Source: Deinandra increscens subsp. villosa
Lineage: Eukaryota; Streptophyta; Magnoliopsida; Asterales; Asteraceae
DNA length: 64,000 nucleotides
Assembly: GCA_039602395.1 (NCBI GenBank)
Contig: JBCNJP010000025.1
Coordinates: forward strand, 54,162,555 to 54,226,554
Direction of reading: 5' to 3'
Positions 37,084 to 49,566 of the stretch are shown here, one piece after another. Both the position numbers and the translations under genes were made by a program. Position 1 is the stretch's first letter; each line of letters starts with the position of its first letter. Under the pieces are notes generated by a model that was not told the DNA's origin, searched no databases, and was given only the letters and a program-made list of their open reading frames with translations.

Positions 37084-40000
37084 TATGTTCAAGCATTACT
37101 TCATATATGACGGAATTATCAAATGTTGAAGATTTGCTATTTAAAGGATATTTTTATCAATTGCAGTAAATGCAATGTATAGATTCTTAATAACACTGAG
37201 TATCTACATACTAAATAGTAAATACTATATTTATACCAGAATGAACCAAAGATAAAGTTTGGTTTTGAAACTCAGCAATGTCCTAATTGTAGTTCTCTAA
37301 TCTCATAATGTTGGGCTAGCAAATTTGTTTTTCTAAACATGAAACTAATGACTCCAAGTGTTTTTGTAAGATGTGGTTCACATGGGGTATTCAAAGACAT
37401 TAAAGTGTAAGGTTTTATGTGCAAGTTGAATTTATGACAAAAAATAATGGTTGTTATAGGTTGGGTTGAAGGGGTTCTTCACCTACATTGAATTTTTCTT
37501 TGATGGCGAACAACGATGATTAGATGGTGTCAGTTAGTTCTAAAACATAATACACAAAATATATCAAAACATAATACAATGCTTTAAAACCACATATTGA
37601 TACATCACTACAATTAGTCATTTATAATATAAATAAACAACATTTGACATATAATTAAACAAAGGGTATTATCTAAATCATGTACTATTGTCTAATCTAA
37701 TGTCCATCCGTTTTTTGTTGTATCTTTTATCTAAATGTATGTTCAACATTCATTAAAGTGTTAGAATATCTTTTTTACATGCTAAAACATCCTGAGAGGC
37801 TGAGATTAATTTGATAAAACACGAAACTATGTGATTCTAAATACTTTATAATTATAACTAATTTTGTAAAAACTTATAACTATGCGTTCTATAGTATATA
37901 TATAACCAATTATTGATATATGATCAATTAAATTAAATATTTTTCTACAAAACTATATAACTAATATATAAAAACATGAAGGGAAGTCAAGCAATATGAT
38001 GAATCACAACCTCGCAACCAAGTGTCCGTAAATAAATCAAAACAGATTCGAGTGAACCTTCCATCAACTGGGGCTGTGGACGGACGAAATCAACCAACCG
38101 GGGATCAAAAATTATAACTTTCGAAAGCATCAAAAGTGAAACACAATCATCATACGAATTATGAATTAAGAAACAATTCAATCAATATATGAAATACTTA
38201 TATAAATAAACCAAGAAAACACCAAGTTTGCAGAAGTTTGGAGAAGATAAATGTTTTCCTCTAAATATGTAAAATTTATGATTACCTTCTTAGAGAGTAT
38301 CAAATCGTAGATGTGTAGTGGGCAAGAAGAGTCGGAAAAATTCCAGATCAGTCATTGGAATGTGTAAGGAAAACATAATCCGCCGGCCAAAGAAAAGGCA
38401 ACGTCCTCCCTGGGTAGAACATTGTGGTCGTAATCCCCTATCGCCTTAGAAATAGATGTAGAAAGAATAGAAAATGATAAACGGAGGGGGTTATAATTTA
38501 CACCGGCCGGTTGTCTAGATCCATGGCGATTAGTTGCGAAACCCTAAATAGGAAAGCGGACGATATCAATTCCGCCCAACCGCCGCAAGGCGTGACGGTT
38601 AGTGGTGGTGGTCAGGAAAACTAATAGGGTGGTGACTGGGCACATATAAAGATGAGAATGAGGTAGAGAAGATTCGGAAAAAGGGGGTGGGAGGGGGAAA
38701 CGGTGTGTATTGGAAGGGGGTTTGAAGGGGGGTGAACGATGATAGGAGGCGGCGAAGGGGAGGAGACGGCGTAGGGTTATACACAGAATATTATATTAGG
38801 ATTTAATCTGAAGAAGTTGTAATTTGTTATGTAGGGTAATTATAAAGGTATGTTGATTATGCAGGGTCTTGATCCTAGAACAACTGCAAGTATGTTTGTT
38901 GATGCAAAGTGCATAGGGTAGGAAAAAACAATGATGAAACTGGTCTATTCTGACAAACTTGAACCATTTCTATGTTACTTCTACACCGTTGAACTACAAC
39001 TATTTTTGTAATTATATATGCATAGTGTGCATTGTCTTTAGCAAATACAATGAATATAGGACTATTGCTAATGCCAAACAAATGTTACAGGCCTCTTTTA
39101 CTAAAACAACTGAACAAGTTGGGGTCGGTTTATATTCCCCCCGGCCGTGCATCGCACGGGCCTGCACTCTAGTGTATAAAAAAAATGGACCAAAAGAATA
39201 ATGCTTGAAATAGAAATGTAACATATTTAATGTGTTATAAACTTTTGACAAAAAGAATATATTAAACTCTTACTAGAATTAGTAAGAATAATATTTATGT
39301 CAAATGATTAATTTGACATAAATACTTGGATTTATTACAAGTTTGAACATTTCTAAAACATATGCTAAAATTGGGCATTTTTCTATAAAAGGTCAGTTGT
39401 GAAAAATAAATATTTTTATAAAAGAAATTTTATAAAAATAAACCAAGACAAGCAATATGACTTGTAAATGTTTATATGAATTTATTTTCATTGCTTTGAG
39501 GAATCAAAGTAATCAAAATAAGAATTATGTTGCGTAGTAATAAAACCGGGACCACACGGCGATATACGCGAAAACGTAAATAATTACTTATCATGTTTTA
39601 TTAAAACAACGCAAGAGTTTTAATAAATAAACTTCATAAATCCAAGTGTCACCATTTAATATTTTGACGACGCTTTCAAATAAATATTTCATACACATGA
39701 AATATTAAACGATCTTGAAATGTTTTAATATATATTAAGTCTTAAATAATTATTATTTGACTAATAATTATTTGCAAGGTTTTAAACTTCACATAATTAT
39801 TAATTCCAAATAATTATCCAAACTTATGAAAATAATAATGAACATTATTATTTTGGTTCGATGTTTAAAACTTGATCAAACTGATTATATGTTTAGTTTA
39901 CGTTATATTTATTTGCCATAAATATAGACCGTCGTAAACATGTTTGTGCTAACTAACAAGTCTTTCCTAACAAATACAAACAGAATAAAAACGTCAAGAC

Positions 40001-40949
40001 TTGACCGGTATCACTTGGGTAACTTATGTTACTCAAATGATTGTAGACCTTATGCATATGCCTATTTAATTTATTTAGGGCATCTTGTGCTACTGTTGCC
40101 TACACTGCTTATTCACCGTTTATCTGCTGAATCTGTGAGTTTCACTGCCCCTTTTCCTTTAACTCTTTTATACTTTGGGGGAGAAATCATGAAATCTGAT
40201 AGATGCTTTTTACTTAATATTATGGTTTATCTGTTAGCCGTATGACTACTTGTTCTCTTACTGATTTCCCAATTTAGTACATTATCGTTATAAACGTTTG
40301 TACAACCGTATCCCAACATTAATTGATTTCAATTAGTTCTGTACGAAACGATAGCTAGTGAATAGGTCTATTTGGGTTGACAACCCTACCCTAACTGGTA
40401 GCTCCAGTTCTGACTCCGGATTGTCTGGGGGGTACACGTCAGTTATTCTGCTATGTTTAACATCTCTGGGCAAGAGATGCTTTGGGTGGGTAAACCGTTA
40501 GTATTTGAAATCAAGGTTCAGGTGAGCTCATACATCCACAACGATAAACCCGTGTAATATTTAAGTATACTGAAAACTGTTTTACAAATGTCTTATGATT
40601 AATCTTAAACCTGTGAACCTCACCAACTTTATGTTGACCTTTTAAACTCATGATTTCTTAGGTAATTGATGCAACCTTTCGAAGACTTGCAAATGGGGCT
40701 TATATATGCTATCGGACCTGCTTACGGAGTCATAGTACCGACTATCCTAATAAACCGTTCAATGTTTTTATTATTAATTTAAGACTTGTTTTCAAATGTA
40801 AGGCATTATCATTGTCCACTATCACTTTCCGCTGCAATACAATGATGTAATGTTTTATGAAGTTTTAAATATATTAGATGTTGTTCTATGTATCCTCGAC
40901 TATGATTCCATTCTCGCTCACACCCGATACCGTTGACCGGGGTGTGACA

Positions 40950-41289
40950 CTTTCTTACTGTTTTCCAGCCTAGGCAGCATGCCATTAAGCCTTTCCATAA
41001 TATTTAGTTAAATAAAATATGGTCATTTACATAAAATCTGTATAAAACCTTACTACTATGCACATACGCAAATTAATCATACATGCAATATAACTAAGTT
41101 GCATATATGCACTATATTTTTATTGCATATATGCAACATTATTCATTTTAATTCATTTACACGTCTATATGCAACACGATCTATACAGAAAAAATCAATA
41201 TAACAATTAAATTTTTACCATACTTTATACAATCATCAATACGCACATACGAGTACATGCTAATTAAAAAAAAACTATCAATAAGACCT
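40950..41289 (-). pseudogene. Ulp1-like exon start and intron with palindromes
   Basis: 40998-40950 encodes ERLNGMLPRLENSKK on the minus strand and joins the duplicated exons across the LTR. 41000-41290 is intron-like, AT-rich, with TTGCATATATGCA motifs. Confidence 0.65.
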
Positions 41290-41800
41290 AACATGTTGCA
41301 TCTGACCTCACTGATTAGTTCTTTAATAAGTTGTTTAGCAGCTTCGATCTGTTCATCAGATCCATTAATTTGTAATGTGATTTCTGTTGATGAACCATCA
41401 TGAGTGTAGGTAACACCTGTTAAATGTACACTATTATCAGTTATGTGTTCAAACGTGTTATAATGACAGTTGATATAACAAAAATATATTTATACAAACT
41501 TTAAAAAAAAAATTAAAGTTGACACCGATTTTTGTATAAACCTGAATACGAGCTCCAGAACTTGATTGCATGCTCTTTATAGTTTAACCATCCTTACCAA
41601 TAATAATATCAATCTAGTAGCAGAAATCAACATATAATAATTATTACATAACTCGTTTATAACATATATGCATCTTAACAGTAACCATAATCAAGCACAT
41701 ATTACCTTGTTTTTTTGCTACCTGCATCACAAATTATTTTTCTTCACCATGCATCTGTCCATAATCCATAGCTGAAGCTATTTTATCAACCTGAACATTG
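41290..41800 (-). pseudogene. KH RNA-binding domain fragment inside the protease gene
   Basis: KH domains bind single-stranded RNA or DNA through a GXXG loop. On the minus strand one exon (about 41617-41541) reads DIIIGKDG, a stop, then TIKSMQSSSGARIQV, the GXXG loop and following helix. The next exon (about 41402-41303) reads GSSTEITLQINGSDEQIEAA and then KQLIKELIS, the last strand and helix. An upstream exon near 41790-41740 has DKIASAMDYGQMHG. The pattern is that of plant FUBP-like multi-KH proteins. The stop right after the GXXG loop and a frame change nearby show it is no longer functional. A captured host exon set is likely. Confidence 0.75.
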
Positions 41801-41985
41801 GAATAATAAATATATAAGCTTGTAACTATATTCATCTCTCAGTTGACATAAACATACACTGTTATAATATGCAAAAATATTATATTGCACATATTCACCA
41901 TCAAACTATACAATGTTTTTGTATATATTGCACATGTGCAACATCAAAACATATGCGTATTAATACTATTTTATTTTATCACACA

Positions 41986-43056
41986 TCATACATTGCTATG
42001 TTTTCTTGGTCCATCCCTCATCATCATCTCGCTCCCTTCTTCATTATCATCATCGTCATTGTCGCTTAACTCATAGTTGTTGTAATCGAGGTATAACTCT
42101 TGCAACTCCCCACTTCCAAAACCACCACCAAGTATTGCTGCATCCTCTCTCTTACTTAAATTTTTTGATGTCCAAAACTTCAAAGGGCTTATTTTTCTAT
42201 CATGCTTGAAATTTCGACATTCGATTCTGTCTGCGTATAAAAGCTGCATTTTTTTTATTACAAAAAAAATGTTAGCATGTGATGATTATACAAAGTGCAA
42301 TAATATTATTTACTTGATTTTGTATTTATACTTTTTTTAAAATTACGTACCGTTAGAATCGTTACAGCCGCGTTGAATTTTGATTTCTTGTCGCGCGGTA
42401 TCCACCCTTTTTTTCTTTCCTTCATGAAACTTGTGATTACAGAACACCAATCGATCTCTTTGATGTTGATCTACTCATTGATTTTGTGTATAACATTTAG
42501 TTTACACTTTCCGTTTCCTAATATGGCAACAATCGTGTTCAGAAATAAAGTCACGAAATCAATTTGGAACATCAATCCATCATCATCTGAACTATCTTTT
42601 ATTTTGTCGGATATTTCTGTTGGTGTGATCTGATCTTCTGTGTATCTGCCTATCTATTCCTTTTGTATTCCCACAAACGATTTTGTTAATTTCACTATTT
42701 TCAACTCAACACTGCCATTAGGCACCCCAAGTAATTGATGAATAACATCGTTGTTGACTTCAATTTTTTATTCTCTCCTAAGTCAATGACCATATTTTCA
42801 TCGTCAAATTTGTCAACAATGCGGGGATCTTATCTACTTTCAGTGTCAGAATTTTCCCGAACCCAATCTTCTTTACAACCTCCTTTTGTTTTTTACTGAG
42901 TGACCCTATGGCTTCAATCAACTTATTAGGGACAGCCTGTGGCCTTAACCCCGGAAGACTTTGTTTTAGCTTCTGAAGTCTTTTGTCTTCTCCATTTTTA
43001 TCATTTTTTGGTTTTGCATGGTTTTTTTTATATTGATTTTTTCGCCCTGTATACAT
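41986..43056 (-). pseudogene. Conserved middle region of the Ulp1-like protein
   Basis: The exon 42249-41986 has FWTSKNLSKREDAAILGGGF followed by an Asp-rich tail. 43056-42778 has KKIGFGKILTLKVDKIPALL, and further frames down to 42360 carry pieces such as EIDWCSVITSFMKE-like text. This is the region found N-terminal to C48 domains in plant MULE-borne proteins (pattern IGFG..L.L..D.IP). It is interrupted by stops after 42778. Basic stretches (KNQYKKNHAKPKNDK) suggest nuclear targeting. Confidence 0.65.
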
Positions 43057-43439
43057 GTTATGAAATCATGTTTTAATAAACGTTCATATGTATGTTGCAT
43101 ATATGCAACATATGTATGTTGCACATATGCAACATTACTTCTTATTTTTTATTTTTTATTTTTTATTTTTTTTTAATTTTACAATAATGTGCTGATCTGA
43201 ACATGCTGTGTGTGATGATTCTTCATCTCCTTCTTCTTCGTAGTCAGATTCGTCAACCAAACCTATGTTTTCAGCTTCTTGGTTGGTTTTATTTTTTTTT
43301 CCTTTGTATTTTTTTCTTGTTCTTCTTTGCATGTTCTTGATTCACCTTAGGTTTTTCACTCTTTGCTGATTTTCTGGATGACCTTCTTAAACCTGAGATA
43401 TTTAAATGGTGTCATTTAAATCATTCGTGAATATATGCA

Positions 43440-44300
43440 ACTTAAAGTTAGATATGCACCGTATAATTTTTCATACCTGTGACATCCTCATTGACATCCT
43501 TCTTTGATACCTTTCTCTTTTTTTCTTGATTCATTCCCATGTTTATTGCCCTTCTTTGCTCTAATGGCATGTCATGTTTTATAATACGCGTATGCTTGCA
43601 TTTTTTTTTAAATTTATGATTGAAGTGTTTTAAACATATGCACACCTGTGACGTCATCAGCATCTAAGACTTCTTCATTATCTTCATTATTCTGCGTCTT
43701 CCTTTTTCTATTCTCACCCCTTGTTTTCTTTTTTGTGTTATCGCTACCTTCTGTTTATATTAACAGCGTGTCATGCTTTTATAAATGTTTAATATTTCAT
43801 ATATGCAGGTCATATAAAAAATGTTTTAAATGTTTTTCATACCATTGCTTTCCTTGTTGTGTTGCATCTGTACCATCTTTGCTAACCTTTTGAGCCTTTT
43901 TCTTTTTTCTGTCGTGGTTTAATTTTTGTATTTGTGTTATTATTTTGTGCGATATGACTATTTTGCATAACGTGCAAAACAAAATTTAAAACATGATTGA
44001 GTGTGAAAAAATACCTAGATCAGTTGCATCCTCCTGTACGATGCTTGCATTCACCTCAACGTCCACAGTTGTCTTATCCTCATCTCTATTTTTTTGTTGC
44101 TATTTTTTGTAATTTATGTTAATATTTTTATGATATTATTATGTTACGTGTGCATAAAACAAAATTTAAAATAAAATTTCATGTGAATATACCTGGAACA
44201 TTTGCATCGTTCATTGAAATGTTTGCATCCAGCACACTAGCCACGAAAGTATTATCCATATCCTCAACTGTTATGTTGTTATTTTTTTCTACCGAACTCA
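43440..44300 (-). pseudogene. Run of short Lys-rich/Asp-ending exons
   Basis: At least four small exons separated by introns of 60-120 bp: about 44300-44190, 44100-44012, 43930-43835, 43752-43645 and 43614-43480. Each is basic near its start (RKRK, KKKK) or acidic near its end (NASIVQEDATDL, LDADDVTG, DVNEDVTG, NDANVPG) and stops at a CAG/GT-like donor. The similarity of exon ends suggests internal exon duplication. No known domain. Confidence 0.5.
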
Positions 44301-44307
44301 CAATGTT

Positions 44308-47300
44308 TGTCAGGACCAATTTCACTACAAAAATCTCGATCGTGAGCTCGAAGAAGATCAGATGAGAAAAGAAAACCCGAGAGACGATGATGAACGAGAG
44401 GAATCTAGGAAATCAAAACACAAGAAATATGATGAACTAGTCGAATGATTTCATTGAACCGAATGATTACAAGAATAAGAAATCATGACAAACACACAAT
44501 CTCTCTCTAGAAATCCATGACTCTCTCTCTCTCTAGAATGGAATCTCACATCACTCTAGAGAATGCATCATCCAACATGGGAGCATTTCTCTTCTTTTTG
44601 TGAATGGGGCACCTCACTATATATATAGTGAGGGTGACTAACAAGTGAAAAGCATAATAAATTGAACAAAATACAAATAAACTCAAATAACGTAAATATT
44701 AATTAAATCAAATTTGATTTAATTAATCTGAAGCTTGACTCGCTCGAACCGATCTTCCGTTGACTTTTATGTTGACCGTTGAGCCGAACGGTTGACTTTT
44801 CCAGAACGGTCTTCGGTCCAATCTGCAAGCCTCGAGCATCACAACCCAATATCTTAATCAATTCACATGGATTCTTCAGTCGAATGCTTCGGTAAACAGA
44901 TTTGATGGCGTCAGTCACATAGATTTTAGTTCCAACATATTCCCCCTTGATTGATGCTTTCAAATCTGTTCAACTACTGAAGAACCGCTCTGTCATACAT
45001 CTTCAATGAATAACTGATAAACCTGAAGCAATTTGTCGTAGAAATCCCCCCCCCACCCCACCCTCTGAATAAGCTTATTATTTTCCTGTTTCTCCAGTTG
45101 AGAGCTAAGTGTTGCAGTTCACTCGGTTCACACGGTCGAGTACAATACTAAGAATGCTGAACATCGATGTCAAAACTGCAACAAACCGCATCAGATAAAC
45201 CAATCAATCACTGAAAATGCTCTAACTCCGAATAATCGACCCGATAATCCATTTCCATAATAATTCCTCCTATTTCTCTAAATCTCTCCAAAAACATCTA
45301 GTTAGAAGCGTAAAATTCTTATGCGGAGAGTCAAACCGTCGCGTTCGGTTGCCTAGAGAAACTAGATAAAAAATCTTGAAATCGGACAATCTTGCGAAAA
45401 ACCGGAAGCCAGATGCTGACAGTTGTGAATAATCCGCGTGACAGAGGTTGGATGCGAAAATAAAATTGATTCGAGTGACGGGTGAAAAACGTCACGAGAA
45501 ACGTCACTTAAATCGAGAGAATATGCCAAATCAGTGAAAATCTGAGATCCTGAGCGAAAATAATAATAACCGGAGTCTTCGTAATTTTGGACGAAGAAAA
45601 AATGAGCTTGGAATAATATTCCGTGAAGATTTCTGAGAAATACTGGTGAAAACGGCGCGATCTGAAAATTTTCATCAATTTTCGTCAAGAGACGGCTCTC
45701 CAAGAGATTTAACGGATAAATTCCAATAATTAACTGAGATTCTAGTTAATCCGGTTAGCTGACATCAACGCTGCATCAGCTAAAAATAAACCGTGAGACG
45801 TAACGGAAAAAGCTGCATAATTAACCGGATAATAAAGCTAACCCGTCAGTGGTCGATAGCAAACGTGCGCGTGACGTCAATAAACGTGAACCCCAATAAA
45901 TAAATAGAATAAATCCATGACCAACGAGAAATTTTCCAAAATTTCGTTTGGACGTTATCTCGTAAGTCTCGTTAAGAAACTGATAAGAAAATACCCATAT
46001 TTAACGAATAATGCATAACTGTTCATAAGTGAATTAAATCCCTCAAGAAACATAATCCTTGTCCATAGAATTGGACAAATCAGATTTTGCCTTCAAAATC
46101 AATCTAACGGCAGAAAATAATCTGATTCAAAGGTTCAAAAATGTTGATTCGTGTGAAAGGTGCAGCAGGCAGCAGCCAATCAAATTTAGCCAAGAGATCT
46201 CATCTAACGGTGCAGAAGCATAAGATCTAGCGGCTGGAATGTGTGCCTTCGTGAGAGTCGGTTGGGCCAATCACAAGGTGACAGCGCTGGGAGCATTCAC
46301 GGTTCTATAGAAGGGACAGTGACCCACGCGCTTTCTTCTCAGTCACTAGGAGATCGACAGCATTCAAAGAGCAACGTCTCTTTTGAGAGTCCAGCAAGTC
46401 CCACACTTATTTCCAGCCAATCAGACGTCGACAACCCATTAGGGTTTGACCTAGGAACCGAAAAGGAAATAGAAAGCAATTCTCTTATGACCAGTGGATG
46501 CACGACACATCATCTTTGTCTACCTACACCAACTGAAACCCTAATCGACGTCGGAGAACCATGCAAGTCGCCGGAAAAACGAAGGTGACACCGGAAAAGC
46601 GTATTCTGGCTATATCTTCCTCAAAACTCAACGAAAATTCACGAAATGTATACCCACGAACTTGTGAGATCATCCTCTACAATCCTGAACGAACAAAATT
46701 CTCTGAAACAGCCTCTAACGAAAACCCAGATAGAAGTTCGCTAACGATCTGAAGTCTGCTAAAGTGTAATAGAAGTTCGCTAAAGGGTAGAGAAGTCTGC
46801 TAATACTTGAGAAGTTCGCTAGGGACTGAAGTTCGCTAAAGCAGAGTGAAGTTCGCTAAGCAGAACTTCAAGTTCGCTAAAACGGATTCAAGTCCGCCAA
46901 GAACGATCTAAGTTCGCTAAGGCCACCTTCAAATCTTCAAAAACACTTAGAGAAATCTGGAAAATGATAAACACAAAGAACGTACACATACCTGATGAAT
47001 ATCTTCCTGATGCAGATTCGATGTTCCAGAATGAGTATACATTACAGATTCGTGACGAAATTGAGAAGATAAACCATTCATGTGATAGTCCTGGCCACGA
47101 ACGATCCATAAACAGCAGCAACTTCGAACAAAATAGCCCCAAATCTGGAAATCTCTCAAGAACATGAAGAACACCAAGAAACACACACTAGTATGTGTTT
47201 TTCCAGATCTGCCCAAACGGTTGAGATTCAGACGAAACATATGCTTTCAATGGATCCGCAACGCGTTTTCCACTGAGAATCATACCTTACTTCATCCAAA

Positions 47301-48268
47301 TCCATGAAGACAAGCCCAGAAAACCAAGAATTAAGGCTAGAAAATCTTCAAAAACCCCAAAAAACGGGAAAACTCTAACAGCTTCAAAAAACAGCTCCGA
47401 TCTTCATTTCTTCAACATATCTAAACATTTGGAGCATGAAATCACATCTAGATAAACCCAACAACATGAATCTATCATCATATTCATCCAGAGTTCATCC
47501 ATCAGCTCCAAAAAATAAGAAAAAGTAGAAAAAGTCTCCTAAGTGGATTTTCAAATCTTCACTTCATTCAAGCTCAAAATCAAGATTCGGGTGATTTGAT
47601 TCATCGTGAGAATAAATCTGATTGGTTACCTCACTCTAATACCATTTGTCAGGACCGATTTCACTACAAGAATCTCGATCGTGAGCTCAAAGAAGATCGG
47701 ATGAGAAAAGAAAACCCGAGAGACGATGATGAACGAGAGGAATCTAGGAAATCAAAACACAAGAAAGATTATGAACTAGTCAAATGATTTCATTGAACCG
47801 AATGATTACAAGAATAAGAAATCATGACAAACACACAATCTCTCTCTAGAAATCCATGACTCTCTCTCTCTCTCTCTAGAATGGAATCTCACATCACTCT
47901 AGAGAATGCATCATCCAACAAGGGAGCATTTCTCTTCTTTTTATGAATAGGGCACTAGTGAGGGTGACTAACAAGTGAAAAACATAATAAACGAACAAAA
48001 TACAAATAAACTCAAATAACATAAATATTAATTAAATCAAAGTTGATTTAATTAATCTGAAGCTTGACTCGCTCGAACCGATCGTTCGTTGACTTTTACG
48101 TTGACCGTTGACCTGAACGGTTGACTTTTCCAGAAAACGGTCTTCGGTCCAATCTGCAATCCTCAAGCATCACAACCCAATCTCTGAATCAATTCACATG
48201 GATTCTTCAGTCGAATGCTTCGGTAAACAGATTTGATGGCGCCAGTCACATAGATTTTAGTTCTAGCA
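44308..48268 (-). mobile_element. Non-autonomous LTR retrotransposon (LARD-like), 3961 bp
   Basis: LTRs at 44308-44937 (630 bp) and 47647-48268 (622 bp) start TGTCAGGACC and end ...CA, with perfect target duplications ATGTT (44303-44307, 48269-48273). The primer site reads TGGTATTAGAGT on the minus strand (47644-47633), two changes from the tRNA-Met consensus. The polypurine tract is at about 44938-44960. The 2.7 kb interior has no gag or pol, so it uses proteins from another element. The LTRs differ by point changes and a small deletion near 47955. Confidence 0.93.
46734..46922. repeat. Irregular GAAGTTCGCTAA repeats in the LARD interior
   Basis: About ten copies of a 12-bp core (variants GAAGTCTGCTAA, AAGTCCGCCAA) separated by 5-12 bp spacers. 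Confidence 0.88.
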
Positions 48269-49469
48269 ATGTTACTTACAACACTTCAATGCTAATTGCT
48301 CATCCCCTTCCAATGTTGATCCAGGACCCAATTTATCAATTTTTCCTAGTTTTGCATTCAACACACAATCCACATCCACATGCTTGTCTGCCATGTCAAC
48401 TGTTGGTTCGTTTTCATCATTCACAGAACCCCTTGTCTTTACTTGTTACCGGCGCCTTATTACCACCATGACCAAATTTAGTTAGTTTGATTTTAAGATT
48501 TGGTTTATCTACCACCTTCTTCTCGAGATTGACAACATCTTTACTTTTTATTATTTCCATCACTTTATTCATGTCACTCTCTTCTTTGTTTATATCATCA
48601 CCAACAAAGTTTAGAACACGCCTAACTTCATCTTCTTTGTTTACCTCTTCAGAGTCAGCAACAACTACTTTCACAATTTCCTTTATTTTACCGGCTTCAC
48701 ATTCCTCTTTGTTTTTGTTTTCCCCCTGATTTCCTTTATTAGCGATGTTCCTTTCTCCCCTTTCTCTTCTAACATAACGCTTCTTGTACTAATTTGTCGC
48801 TTTCTTTTAGTTTTCACCCTCGTCTACCATGATGGGGTTATCTTTGTTGCTTTCAAGCTTCTTGTAAAACGCTATTGTGACTCTTGTGCTTTTTCTTGCT
48901 GTAATTTACACGGTAGTATTATATTAAAATTATTATATAAAGGGATTGTATTATGAATAATTGTAATTCTACAATAAATAATTTTATAGCTACATTGCAT
49001 ATATGCAACATGTATAATTGGTATATGTGCAACAATTATGTCTTGCATATATACTACATAAAATGTGTTGCGTATACGCAACATTCTTATGTGACGCATG
49101 TGAAACATTAATGTTTTGCATATATGCAATATAAAGTTGGTTGCATATATGCAATAATAGTATGTAACACATGTGCAACATTATTGTGTTAATATATGCA
49201 ACATAACTGTGTTTCATGTATGCAACATAAATTGCGTGGCATGTATGATGTGACATATGTGTCATATTATGCAACATAATTACATAAATTAGGTTGCATA
49301 TGTACACTATTATTAAGTTACATGGGTTTCGCGTTGCTGTGTTGCATACATACAATATAATTATGTTGCGCATATGCAATATAGAGTTTGTTGTATATGC
49401 ACACTATAAATGTAACACGATTGTGATAATTAATAATCGAATGTGATCCTTACTTTTCTGCTTGTCCAT
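48269..49469 (-). pseudogene. 5' exons of the Ulp1-like gene and palindrome-rich first intron
   Basis: 48860-48269 is Lys/Glu-rich coding-like sequence on the minus strand (KVVVADSEEVNKEDEVRRVL). An AG splice acceptor near 48902 precedes it. The first exon is probably 49469-49455 (M-D-K-Q-K, followed by GTAAGG). The intron between (48900-49450) is packed with TTGCATATATGCAA-type palindromes, for example 48994-49009. The start is the only ATG in frame with a good donor here; confidence in it is low. Confidence 0.45.
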
Positions 49470-49513
49470 CTCTTCCGAAACAACAGGTTAGTCTTTTGTA
49501 AGTTTTATGACGC

Positions 49514-49519
49514 TACATA

Positions 49520-49564
<45 letters not shown>
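49514..49564. repeat. (TA)n microsatellite inside element F
   Basis: About 46 bp of TA just upstream of the presumed protease first exon; it is not flanked by GGG/CCC element ends. Confidence 0.92.

Positions 49565-49566
<2 letters not shown>

Larger units (their letters stand above)
34324..39172 (+). mobile_element. Non-autonomous Helitron, 4849 bp
   Basis: Helitrons move by rolling circle, insert between A and T, start with TC and end with CTRR after a hairpin. Here the 5' end is TCTATATATATATAAAAG after A (34323). The 3' end is CTAG (39169-39172) before T, preceded by the hairpin CCGTGC-ATC-GCACGG. The other LTR copy shows the empty site GGTAA|TGTATAAAA at about 28690-28700. I see no Rep or helicase coding sequence, so it depends on another element. 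Several patches look like exon or leader pieces of host genes (35160-35640, 38390-38790) but I cannot name them. Confidence 0.93.
32463..40949 (+). repeat. Second LTR copy, split by a Helitron
   Basis: Starts TGTGACACCCGG and ends GGGGTGTGACA. Without the Helitron it measures 3638 bp against 3654 bp for the other LTR. From about 33160 to 34323 and from 39173 to the end it is almost identical to 27500-30467, but about 32496-33150 is strongly diverged. It is followed directly by protease coding sequence (ENSKK on the minus strand), so it is the 3' LTR or a solo LTR of the insertion. Confidence 0.88.
24805..49469 (-). pseudogene. Ulp1-like (C48) cysteine protease gene of element F, interrupted
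   Basis: Ulp1 enzymes remove SUMO; MULE-borne relatives are known in plants but their substrates are not. The gene can be followed on the minus strand from a likely ATG at 49469 (M-D-K-Q-K, then a GT splice site) through Lys/Glu-rich exons (48860-48269 and 44300-43440), a conserved middle region (43056-41986), a KH domain piece (about 41800-41290) and the protease domain (26830-24805). Two LTR insertions split it: 44308-48268 and the block 26814-40949. Coding sequence continues across the second junction (ERLNGMLPRLENSKK at 40998-40950, then DFKHVLLEALTKL near 26813), which shows these parts were one gene. Several stops and frame changes make it a pseudogene. Exon joins further upstream are my inference. 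Confidence 0.75.

Noticed and set aside
48985..49400. CRISPR-like look of regularly recurring palindromes
   Set aside because: Eukaryotic sequence, uneven spacing, variable repeats, intronic position; no spacers of constant length.
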